Notes under the pieces: generated by a model
What the model saw: the letters and a program-made list of their open reading frames with translations, nothing else
Told to the model about the DNA's origin: nothing
The model's database searches: none
Shown here: positions 1-5,744 of the stretch, piece after piece
Layout of the letters: each line of letters opens with the position of its first letter
Position numbering within the stretch: position 1 is the first letter of the stretch
Program-made: the position numbers and the translations under genes
Origin: Chlamydiae bacterium RIFCSPHIGHO2_12_FULL_49_9
GTDB taxonomy: Bacteria; Chlamydiota; Chlamydiia; Chlamydiales; SM23-39
Reading direction: 5' to 3'
Length of the DNA stretch: 7,037 bases
Assembly (NCBI GenBank): GCA_001794935.1
Contig: MGLY01000027.1
Coordinates: 1 to 7,037 of the forward strand

Positions 1-1200
1 CGCCGTTAGTGAGGGCGGTAACTCCAGTCACTCCCACTTGGTCGTTAGTCGTTGATCCAATCAGACTGTTCGCCGGGCTCACAGTTCCTGTAACGCCGAG
101 CGTCCCGCTGCCCCAAGTGACGGCGCCTACGTCCGCATTCCCCCCGAGCACATTCCAGAGGGTACTTCTGACTACATAGTTGCCGTTGGTCAAAGCGGTA
201 ACTCCTGTGTTTCCCACCTGGTCTGAGTTAGTCGTGCCTATCAAACTATTGACATTGTTGATCGTGCCTACCCTTCCCACAGTTCCATCGCACAATATGA
301 CAGCGCCGCTGTCTGAGGGCGTTGCAGAATCCGGCTCCCAAACGGTAGCTCGAACGACATAGTTGCCGTTTGTGAGGGCTGTCACTCGGTTGTTTCCTAT
401 TGTGGTAGACGCTCTGGTGCCTATGAGGCTATTTGAAATGGAAATTGTCCCTGTAACGCCAGTCGCTCCATTTCCCCAGGTGACAGCCCCGACGTCTGAC
501 GTAAATGGCGAATCCCAGCTTTGCGTAGAAATAACGTAATTTCCATTGGTGAGAACAACAACCCCGTTGCCTCCCCCGCTGATCCCAACGTTATCGTTGA
601 CGGAAGAGCCGATGAGGCTATTGAAAGCGGTAATAGTCCCCGTGACCCCGGCAGTTCCGCTTCCCCAGGTGACCGCTCCCGCATTAGGAAGCCCTCCATT
701 CCTATATATTCCAGAATTGACAACATAACCGCCATTTGTCAGGGCGAACAGGCCAAAAGCATTCACACTATCGCCAGTAAAAGATCCTGTAAGGCTGTTT
801 TGATCACTCACAGTCCCCGTTACTCCTGTTGTCCCGCTTCCCCAGGTCACTGCCCCTACATCAGCAGCCGCTCCTAAAACGTTCCAATCTTCCATGCCGA
901 CAACATAGTTGCCGTTTGTAAGAGCAATAAACTCGTCGCCTACTGCGTCTGACACTGTAGTTCCGATCAAACTATTGGAAATGCTCACCGTTCCAGATAC
1001 CCCGAGAGTCCCGCTGGCCCAAGTCACAGCGCCCGCGTCGCCAACTGCCCCCGAATTCCAAGTTGTGCTCCGAATCACAAAGTTTCCGTTTCCCGTAAGG
1101 GCCTCTATCCCCGCACCTCCCACTGAGTCGCCTGCCGAGCTGCCGGTGAGAGTCGAAATGAGCTCTGCCGTCAACCCATTATAGAGATAAACAGCCCCCA
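1..1200 (-). repeat. In-frame tandem repeats of the exoprotein (about 59-63 residues each)
   Basis: At least six units plus one degenerate first unit, read on the minus strand. A typical unit contains GAVTWGSGTLGVTGTVS, then NSLIGST, a D-x-VG step, and LTNGNYVV followed by a lone Trp 5-6 residues later. The GAVTWG anchors fall at plus-strand positions 1017, 840, 663, 474, 291 and 111 (spacings 177, 177, 189, 183, 180), with a divergent anchor (GAVYLYNG) near 1191. The LTNG anchors at 910, 730, 541, 364, 181 and 1 repeat the same period. Every length change is a multiple of three. The unit anchored at 291 has lost the Trp (GAVILCDG). Units differ at many third positions, so they are not fresh duplications. 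They resemble the repeat I know as DUF5649, recalled from memory and not checked. The array continues past the left edge. Confidence 0.9.
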
Positions 1201-2605
1201 CATTTGACGCTCCTCCCGGGTTATAGCCGGACTTTCTGACGATGACGTTTCCTGTCGACAGATTCTCGATAGACGCCCCGAATCCGGTGCCCAAACTCGG
1301 GGTCGGATCGATGAGCTCATACTGGGGATAGACACCTGTTGGGGATGCAGCTACCGTAATATTTTGCGGATCGAAAAAGATTCTACCGGGCATCTCTCCG
1401 CCTGCGCTGAGATGATTTTGCCGATCGAGAGTTACATTGATCCCAGAGACTTCAATTTCGCCTCCCTTCAGCGCGCCGTCAACCGATATTGAACCGTATT
1501 GCTCCATATCTTTTTTAGAAATGACGCGAACCGTGCCGCCGTGCCGCCCTCTCGCGCTGATTTTTGTGAAGCCGTTGATCAAAATTGCATCCGTAAACTC
1601 TCGACTTCCGATCAAAATTGCGCCGCCAGACGCCTCTCCATCTGCGCGGATTTTGCCGCCCGCCATCCGAATCGCGCCCGCCTCAATCCGGATCTCTCCT
1701 CCGTCATCCCCGGAGGCGTCGATCGCGCCAGAGGTGAAAAAAGAACTTTTTTCATTTCCCAAAAAGGAGATTTTTTCAGGAGCTGCAACGGATGCTTTCG
1801 CAACGCTCATGTACGAGATCGTTGTATTCACGCTTACTTCTTTTGCGAGAAGATTTCCGTGCTGAATCACATTCGGAGCGTCAATAGAAATTTTCTCTTC
1901 GGCCCTCAGATCGCCCAGCAAGTGAATCGGCATTGTTTCTTGCAATTGGATTTTGATATTTTGTCCCGAAATGACGCCGCCGAGATACGCCTCTTTTTCC
2001 GCTAAAACAAGCACATTGCCGGACACATCCATTTTCGCCATCGGACTTAGGCCGATGACCGCCCCCTCAAGCGCAACGCTTTCCCCAATGATGGATCCTG
2101 CGATATCAATTTGTTTTCCTGGAGCATTTAAATAAACTTTTCCTCCATCTCCTCTGCTCAAAATAACTCCGCTGTGGGAGATATTTCCCTGACGAACGAG
2201 CGCGTCCCCCTCGCTCCTAAATAAAGCTAGCCCTTCCCCTGTCATAAAGGCATCTGTGTCGATATCGAGTGTCGTAATCAAAAGAGCGCCCACATCGATC
2301 ACGGCATCTTTGCCGATGATAACGCCATTCGGCGCAGAAAAGTAAACCTGTCCGTTGGAAAATAACGAACCATCGATTTGAGCAATGTTTGTCACTTGAT
2401 TGAGAACGGCGGCATCTTGATTGGGGAGAGTCAGTCGAAGCGACTCATCAATCGCAATAGAGAACTCTTGCCACTTTAAAACAGAGCGATCAGAACAAAT
2501 GAACTCGGTTCCATTTTGCTGAACGATGCCGCTCACTATTTCCGGATTTATCGGCAAAGAGTAGAGCCTGGGCGCAAGACAAACAAAAAGGGCAAATCTT
2601 CTCAC
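1..2605 (-). CDS. Two-partner-secretion (filamentous haemagglutinin type) exoprotein, 3' end outside the window
   Basis: The minus-strand frame is open from a GTG at 2605-2603 to the left edge (868 codons visible). Residues 1-20 (MRRFALFVCLAPRLYSLP) look like a signal peptide. Residues about 25-120 match the TPS/haemagglutination domain: AVLNQVTNIAQIDGSL near residues 64-79, then APNGVIIGKDAVIDVGALL around 90-108 and a TLDI motif, the signature of exoproteins moved across the outer membrane by a TpsB partner. Residues ~120-400 are Gly/Ala-rich short strands typical of a right-handed beta-helix, followed by FFDPQNITV near residues 408-416, a motif seen in many such exoproteins. The rest is tandem ~60-residue repeats (separate entry). 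Likely a surface or secreted adhesin-like protein; the ligand cannot be inferred. Start choice: an ATG two bases upstream in another frame is followed at once by TGA, and no in-frame ATG lies between the preceding stop and the signal peptide, so GTG is preferred despite no clear ribosome-binding site. The family call is firm, the function is inference. Confidence 0.9.
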   Translation of the reverse strand, partial: MRRFALFVCLAPRLYSLPINPEIVSGIVQQNGTEFICSDRSVLKWQEFSIAIDESLRLTLPNQDAAVLNQVTNIAQIDGSLFSNGQVYFSAPNGVIIGKDAVIDVGALLITTLDIDTDAFMTGEGLALFRSEGDALVRQGNISHSGVILSRGDGGKVYLNAPGKQIDIAGSIIGESVALEGAVIGLSPMAKMDVSGNVLVLAEKEAYLGGVISGQNIKIQLQETMPIHLLGDLRAEEKISIDAPNVIQHGNLLAKEVSVNTTISYMSVAKASVAAPEKISFLGNEKSSFFTSGAIDASGDDGGEIRIEAGAIRMAGGKIRADGEASGGAILIGSREFTDAILINGFTKISARGRHGGTVRVISKKDMEQYGSISVDGALKGGEIEVSGINVTLDRQNHLSAGGEMPGRIFFDPQNITVAASPTGVYPQYELIDPTPSLGTGFGASIENLSTGNVIVRKSGYNPGGASNVGAVYLYNGLTAELISTLTGSSAGDSVGGAGIEALTGNGNFVIRSTTWNSGAVGDAGAVTWASGTLGVSGTVSISNSLIGTTVSDAVGDEFIALTNGNYVVGMEDWNVLGAAADVGAVTWGSGTTGVTGTVSDQNSLTGSFTGDSVNAFGLFALTNGGYVVNSGIYRNGGLPNAGAVTWGSGTAGVTGTITAFNSLIGSSVNDNVGISGGGNGVVVLTNGNYVISTQSWDSPFTSDVGAVTWGNGATGVTGTISISNSLIGTRASTTIGNNRVTALTNGNYVVRATVWEPDSATPSDSGAVILCDGTVGRVGTINNVNSLIGTTNSDQVGNTGVTALTNGNYVVRSTLWNVLGGNADVGAVTWGSGTLGVTGTVSPANSLIGSTTNDQVGVTGVTALTNG

Positions 2606-2640
2606 ATCTTCAGAATACCAAAAGTTTTTTAGAAAAAAAA

Positions 2641-3618
2641 CTATTTATAGTAGTTGAACGCGACGATAGCGCTCGCAAATTGAGTCGAGTTTCTTCCAGC
2701 AACTGTAAACCAGGCTCCCGCAATGAGCCCCAGATCATCGCTCCAGTTGTATTCAATTGCCGGAGCCAAGCTGAATTGAGCAGAGGATCCCTGGCCTACA
2801 GTTGCGGTCGTTCCATTGGGATTGGTCCCCGGGTTGCCCTTAAAGCGCACTCTTCCCGACCAACTGGCGACCAGATCTAGAGCAAGCGCCCAATTTTGCG
2901 TGAGTGTGGACTCAAGACCCCAGTCGATTTCAAAATTTTGCGCGGGATAAACAGTTCCATTTGTTCCGTGGCCGCCGCCATACACATTGAGCCCTTGCAC
3001 GCGCACAGGCGCCGGGATAGTGTATTGGAGGCTGAGGCGCGAGGAGAGAAAATGAACGCCTCCAAAATGGATGAGGTTTCCCCAAATGAGACCGATAGCC
3101 GACTGAAAGGAACCTTCGCCCCCGGCATCGGTCCCATTTTCGCGCCGGTTGAGCTTTTGATATTTGCCCATCGGGAACGTCTCTTTTAAGAAGAGCTTGA
3201 CGGCAGTGACCCAATCGGTCGTCGGCACATTCCTCTTATAAAGCTGGAAGTCGAAAAGCACCGGCATATCGCCGAGCGTCCAGTCTTGCGCGCCGCCGGA
3301 AACGGCGTAATTTAAGGTCGGGTTAAACTGAAAATCCATCCAGGGAGTGAGACCGAATTGCAGAGCGGGCTGAAGAGAAAATTGCCAGAGCGTCTTTCTT
3401 GAATTTACACCCCAGTTGCTGTTGTAAAAACCGGTGTTGGCGGTCGCATAGAGATAAGGTTCTATGTTGTAATGGCCGGCGGGGATTGTGACGCTCGATG
3501 CTGCAAGAAGAGGCCCTGTCAACCACGGGTCCGGCACCAAAGGTTCGACCGGAAGCGCCGTCTTGTCAGCCAAAAGCAGAACAGGAAGAACCGCCACGAG
3601 CAGAAAATATTTTCGCAT
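2641..3618 (-). CDS. Putative outer-membrane beta-barrel protein (phenol-degradation 'transporter'-like)
   Basis: 325 residues. Residues 1-17 form a clear signal peptide (MRKYFLLVAVLPVLLLA, cleavage before DK). The mature N-terminus has PDPWLTGPLL (29-38) and IPAGHYNIEPYLY (45-57). The rest alternates hydrophobic and polar residues with frequent Trp, Tyr, Gly and Asn, as in transmembrane beta-strands, and ends in an aromatic strand (FASAIVAFNYYK). This suits small uncharacterised outer-membrane barrels often annotated as transporters of the MetA/phenol-degradation type; the substrate is unknown. The frame stays open 36 codons further upstream, but that extension would run into the divergent DUF192 gene and hide the signal peptide, so the ATG at 3618 is chosen. 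The TAG stop lies 35 bp before the exoprotein start, on the same strand, suggesting cotranscription. It is too short to hold the POTRA domains plus 16-strand barrel of a normal TpsB (about 500-600 residues). The barrel assignment is inferred from pattern and moderately sure. Confidence 0.7.
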   Translation of the reverse strand: MRKYFLLVAVLPVLLLADKTALPVEPLVPDPWLTGPLLAASSVTIPAGHYNIEPYLYATANTGFYNSNWGVNSRKTLWQFSLQPALQFGLTPWMDFQFNPTLNYAVSGGAQDWTLGDMPVLFDFQLYKRNVPTTDWVTAVKLFLKETFPMGKYQKLNRRENGTDAGGEGSFQSAIGLIWGNLIHFGGVHFLSSRLSLQYTIPAPVRVQGLNVYGGGHGTNGTVYPAQNFEIDWGLESTLTQNWALALDLVASWSGRVRFKGNPGTNPNGTTATVGQGSSAQFSLAPAIEYNWSDDLGLIAGAWFTVAGRNSTQFASAIVAFNYYK

Positions 3619-3627
3619 ACTGCAAAT

Positions 3628-3656
3628 ATTAAATGATTCAAGAATTCTTTTTCCAA
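3628..3656 (-). promoter_or_regulatory. Possible promoter for the barrel-exoprotein pair
   Basis: On the minus strand, TTGGAA (3656-3651) and TTTAAT (3633-3628) are separated by 17 bases, matching sigma70 consensus at 4/6 and 5/6. The ATG begins only 9 bases after the -10 box, so a transcript from here would be almost leaderless, which fits the lack of any Shine-Dalgarno sequence before 3618. A 10-bp palindrome (AAGAATTCTT, 3640-3649) sits in the spacer. Based on consensus alone. Confidence 0.3.
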
Positions 3657-3669
3657 AAATTAGAAATTT

Positions 3670-3674
3670 AGGAG
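3670..3674 (+). promoter_or_regulatory. Ribosome-binding site AGGAG before the DUF192 gene
   Basis: AGGAG lies 11 bases before the ATG at 3686, rather far. A nearer ATG at 3678 is only 3 bases away and opens a frame that stops after about 40 codons with no recognisable product, so the 3686 start, which is in frame with the DUF192 domain, is preferred. Confidence 0.5.
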
Positions 3675-3685
3675 AAAATGTCTCT

Positions 3686-4114
3686 ATGCGTTCTTTCATC
3701 TCCTGGCTCCTTGCGGCAAATCTCACCTTGCAGATCGGCGATCAGCTCGTTGACGCTGAGATCGCGGACACAAATGAGACGAGACAGACAGGTCTCATGA
3801 ACCGCGATCATTTAGAGGAAGGAACCGGCATGCTCTTTGTTTTTGAAAAGCCTCAAATCCTCTCCTTTTGGATGAAAGATACGAAAATCCCCCTCTCGAT
3901 TGCCTTCTTTGACGCGGAGAAAAAACTGCTCAATACCGCCGATATGGACCCTTATTCAAACTCGCTTTGCCATAGTCTGGCCCTTGCCAAATACGCCCTC
4001 GAGGTCCCTCGGGGTTGGTTTGCACGGCATGAGATTCGACGCGGCATGAAATTTTCTTTTCACGATCACCCTCTGTCAGGTAAAATGAATGTTTTGGAGC
4101 CTTTCGATGAGTAA
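3686..4114 (+). CDS. DUF192 family protein
   Basis: 142 residues, essentially one DUF192 domain (PF02643). Family landmarks in order: AEIADTNETRQTGLMNRDHL (residues ~24-43), GMLFVFEKPQILSFWMKDT (~48-66), IPLSIAFFDAEKKL, then YALEVPRGWFARHEIRRG near the C-terminus. These match the usual GLM-R, GMLFvF, FWM-T, PL-i-F-D and Y-LE-p-GW pattern. The biochemical role of the family is not established; members are small beta-rich proteins, often exported. Only about 11 residues (MRSFISWLLAA) precede the domain, a weak or shortened signal sequence, so export is uncertain. The open frame extends upstream to 3488, but that part lies antisense to the barrel gene and contains nothing DUF192-like. The last 8 bases overlap the next gene, implying coupled translation with the symporter. 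Confidence 0.88.
   Translation: MRSFISWLLAANLTLQIGDQLVDAEIADTNETRQTGLMNRDHLEEGTGMLFVFEKPQILSFWMKDTKIPLSIAFFDAEKKLLNTADMDPYSNSLCHSLALAKYALEVPRGWFARHEIRRGMKFSFHDHPLSGKMNVLEPFDE
4096..4099 (+). promoter_or_regulatory. Ribosome-binding site GGAG that sets the symporter start
   Basis: GGAG inside the end of the DUF192 gene is 7 bases before the ATG at 4107. An in-frame ATG at 4089 lies upstream of this site and has no such motif at a usable distance, so 4107 is the likely start and translation is probably coupled to the upstream gene. Confidence 0.6.
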
Positions 4115-5387
4115 AAAGCAAAGACGCCCCTGGGGGGTATTTCTCGCAATTCTACTGGCTGTATTTTTTGGAAGCTGGGCGGGATCCGATAAGGGAATCT
4201 TTGGAATCACCTTCTACAGCATCGTCGATGTATTGGGAGTTGTTTTCCTAAATGCTTTAACTCTCATTGTCGTTCCCCTCGTCTCTTCATCAATTATTAC
4301 AGGCGTCTCAAGGCTTGGCGGCGAGGGGTTGTTTGGAAGGGTCGGCGGAAAGATGTTCCTCTTTTACGTCTCAACAACGCTGCTCGCCATTTTGATCGGT
4401 CTTTTCTTCGTCAATCTCATCGAGCCGGGAAGCTCGCACATCGCGCCTCCGATATCCGCTGCTGAAGCTGAACAGCTCAGAGCGATGAAGGAAGATCTGA
4501 TGCAAAAAGGTGGCGGGACTTTTGTCAATGTCCTCATCCAAATCGTCCCTTCGAACGTCTTGGCCGCATTTTCGCATGGACAAATGTTGGGGCTCATTTT
4601 CTTCAGTCTTCTCTTCGGCTATGCAATTTCCAAAATCGACCCGACTCCCTCTTCGATCCTGCAAGGGTTCTTCCAAGGAGTTTTCCAGGCAATGATCCGG
4701 ATCACTCATATCATCATGAAGTTTCTTTCGTTTGGAGTTTTTTGCCTTGTCGCAAAAGTCTTTATGGCAACAGGTCTCACCTCTCTTTTATCGGTCAGCC
4801 TCTTCTTCCTCACCGTAGTGGCGGGACTTGCGGTCTTCATGTTTATCGGCCTGCCCCTTTACCTAAAATTTATCGCGAGAGTAAGTCCTATCCGCCATTT
4901 TAAAGCGATGGCTCCGGCGCTGGTAACGGCCTTTTCAACCAGCTCCTCTGCCGCAACCCTTCCCATCACCATCGACTGCGTAGAAAAAAGAGCGGGGGTA
5001 TCAAACCGGATTTGTAGCTTGGTCGTCCCTTTGGGAACTTCGATCAACATGTCGGGCTCAGCGCTCTATGAATGCGTAGCCGCCCTGTTTGTCGCCCAAG
5101 CCTATGGGCTGGACATTTCAATCACAACGCAGTTCGTCGTCGTCCTGATGGCTCTCATCACCTCCATGGGCGTTGCAGGAGTTCCATCGGGGAGTCTCGT
5201 CGCCATCTTGGTCATTTTGAGAGTGATCGGCCTTCCTCCAGAAGGGATCGGTCTATTCATCATGGTCGACAGACTCTTGGACATGTGCCGTACAACAGTC
5301 AACGTATTTAGCGATAGTTGCTGCGCCATTCTCGTCGCACGGAGCGAAGGAGAACAGGGCGTATTGACAAAAGAAGCATTCGAATAA
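4107..5387 (+). CDS. Dicarboxylate/amino acid:cation symporter (SDF/DAACS family, GltP/GltT-like)
   Basis: 426 residues, normal for the family, starting MSKKQRRPWG. An inner-membrane secondary transporter with about eight helices and two re-entrant hairpins. The serine-rich hairpin HP1 motif STSSSAATLP is at residues 277-286, HP2 has GVAGVPSGS at 355-363, and the last helix carries D388, D392, R395, T396, N399 and D403, equivalent to GltPh D390, D394, R397, T398, N401 and D405. The Arg at 395 and Asp at 392 are what acidic amino acid carriers use to bind the side-chain carboxylate and the amino group, so glutamate/aspartate is the best substrate guess, with C4-dicarboxylates the alternative. 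Odd point: the NMDGT motif of helix 7 reads NMSGS (314-318), losing the Asp that in GltPh helps bind a sodium ion. Second gene of a three-gene operon: overlaps DUF192 by 8 bp and precedes the cold-shock gene by 15 bp. The family is certain, the substrate and coupling ion are inferred. Confidence 0.95.
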   Translation: MSKKQRRPWGVFLAILLAVFFGSWAGSDKGIFGITFYSIVDVLGVVFLNALTLIVVPLVSSSIITGVSRLGGEGLFGRVGGKMFLFYVSTTLLAILIGLFFVNLIEPGSSHIAPPISAAEAEQLRAMKEDLMQKGGGTFVNVLIQIVPSNVLAAFSHGQMLGLIFFSLLFGYAISKIDPTPSSILQGFFQGVFQAMIRITHIIMKFLSFGVFCLVAKVFMATGLTSLLSVSLFFLTVVAGLAVFMFIGLPLYLKFIARVSPIRHFKAMAPALVTAFSTSSSAATLPITIDCVEKRAGVSNRICSLVVPLGTSINMSGSALYECVAALFVAQAYGLDISITTQFVVVLMALITSMGVAGVPSGSLVAILVILRVIGLPPEGIGLFIMVDRLLDMCRTTVNVFSDSCCAILVARSEGEQGVLTKEAFE

Positions 5388-5392
5388 CAAAC

Positions 5393-5397
5393 AAGGA
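5393..5397 (+). promoter_or_regulatory. Ribosome-binding site AAGGA of the cold-shock gene
   Basis: AAGGA (continuing as AAGGAAAG) ends 5 bases before the ATG at 5403, in the 15-bp gap after the symporter stop. It is the best Shine-Dalgarno match in the window. The long structured leader of E. coli-type cold-induced csp genes is absent here, unless transcription starts inside the symporter gene. Confidence 0.6.
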
Positions 5398-5402
5398 AAG
5401 TT

Positions 5403-5600
5403 ATGAAAGGAACAGTAAAGTGGTTTAATAAAGACAAGGGTTTTGGATTCATTGCGCCGGATGAAGGCGGCAAAGATATCTACGTCCACAGAACAAATGT
5501 GGACGCCCCGGACAACGCTCTCCATGATGGACAAAGAGTGCAGTTCGAAACAGCTGAAGGGAGAAAAGGCCCGGAAGCTAAAAACGTCCGCCCCGCTTAA
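5403..5600 (+). CDS. Cold-shock domain protein (CspA family)
   Basis: 65 residues, a single five-stranded OB-fold cold-shock domain. It opens with MKGTVKWFNKDKGFGFI, containing the RNP1 motif (K-G-F-G-F-I, residues ~13-18). The RNP2-like motif is DIYVH, with Tyr where Phe is more common, and the end is GPEAKNVRPA, typical of the family. It binds single-stranded RNA or DNA in the cytoplasm and acts as an RNA chaperone or antiterminator; whether this copy is cold-induced cannot be told. Last gene of the DUF192-symporter-csp run, 15 bp after the symporter, and directly followed by the nested palindrome at 5604-5740. Confidence 0.96.
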   Translation: MKGTVKWFNKDKGFGFIAPDEGGKDIYVHRTNVDAPDNALHDGQRVQFETAEGRKGPEAKNVRPA

Positions 5601-5603
5601 GCC

Positions 5604-5740
5604 AAAAAAATAACAGGATCTGCTCGAAATGAGCAGGCAGGATCGGCACTAACGCGCCGGCAGGATATGGATTTTCTTCCTTCATCCTGCCTCACTCTCG
5701 TGAGATCCTGCCGCAGCATCAGCTGCGATCCTGTTTTTTT
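5604..5740. terminator. Bidirectional terminator formed by a large nested palindrome between convergent genes
   Basis: The region lies between the csp stop (5600) and the DUF155 stop (5745), which face each other. An outer stem AACAGGATC (5612-5620) with GATCCTGTT (5727-5735) is followed on the plus strand by T7 (5734-5740) and preceded by A7 (5604-5610), so each strand gives a GC-containing stem followed by a U-run. This is the expected layout of a two-way intrinsic terminator. The stem is far longer and more branched than usual (see the repeat entry over the same region), so it may have another role too. Confidence 0.75.
5612..5735. repeat. Six-copy GGCAGGATC repeat folding as two perfect four-way junctions
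   Basis: Left arms: AACAGGATC 5612-5620, GGCAGGATC 5636-5644, GGCAGGAT 5659-5666. Right arms, in inverted order: ATCCTGCC 5684-5691, GATCCTGCC 5704-5712, GATCCTGTT 5727-5735. Each left arm pairs fully with its mirror arm. Between arms 1 and 2 on each side are hairpins TGCTC-GAAAT-GAGCA (5621-5635) and GCAGC-ATCA-GCTGC (5713-5726). Between arms 2 and 3 are GGC-N8-GCC (5645-5658) and TCAC-TCTC-GTGA (5692-5703). The central loop is 17 bases (5667-5683), rich in pyrimidines. No base is left over at either junction. I do not recognise the element; a structured RNA, a palindromic mobile repeat or an elaborate terminator are all possible. Confidence 0.85.
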
Positions 5741-5744
5741 ATTT

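Noticed and set aside
1..1200. Regular ~180-bp spacing as a CRISPR or satellite array
   Set aside because: The period is too long for CRISPR, there are no unique spacers, and the units are imperfect, coding and in frame.
2090..2105. GGATCCTGC inside the exoprotein as another copy of the 5612-5735 repeat
   Set aside because: A single short match without a partner arm or flanking hairpin, in coding sequence; compatible with chance.
180..2135. Several plus-strand open frames opposite the exoprotein (for example 521-877, 1437-1865, 1499-2005)
   Set aside because: They are antisense to a continuous minus-strand frame with clear family motifs, their sequences are low-complexity and show no family, and several recur with the repeat period.
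2631..2640. T8 run after the barrel gene as an intrinsic terminator
   Set aside because: No GC-containing hairpin precedes it; only weak A/T pairing is possible, and the next gene on the same strand starts 35 bp on.
3488..3685. Upstream extension of the DUF192 reading frame
   Set aside because: It is antisense to the signal peptide region of the barrel gene, has no DUF192 similarity, and the AGGAG site lies just before 3686.
5612..5735. 23-24 base spaced short repeats as a CRISPR array
   Set aside because: Repeats are only 8-9 bases, half are inverted, and the spacers are self-complementary hairpins rather than unique sequence.
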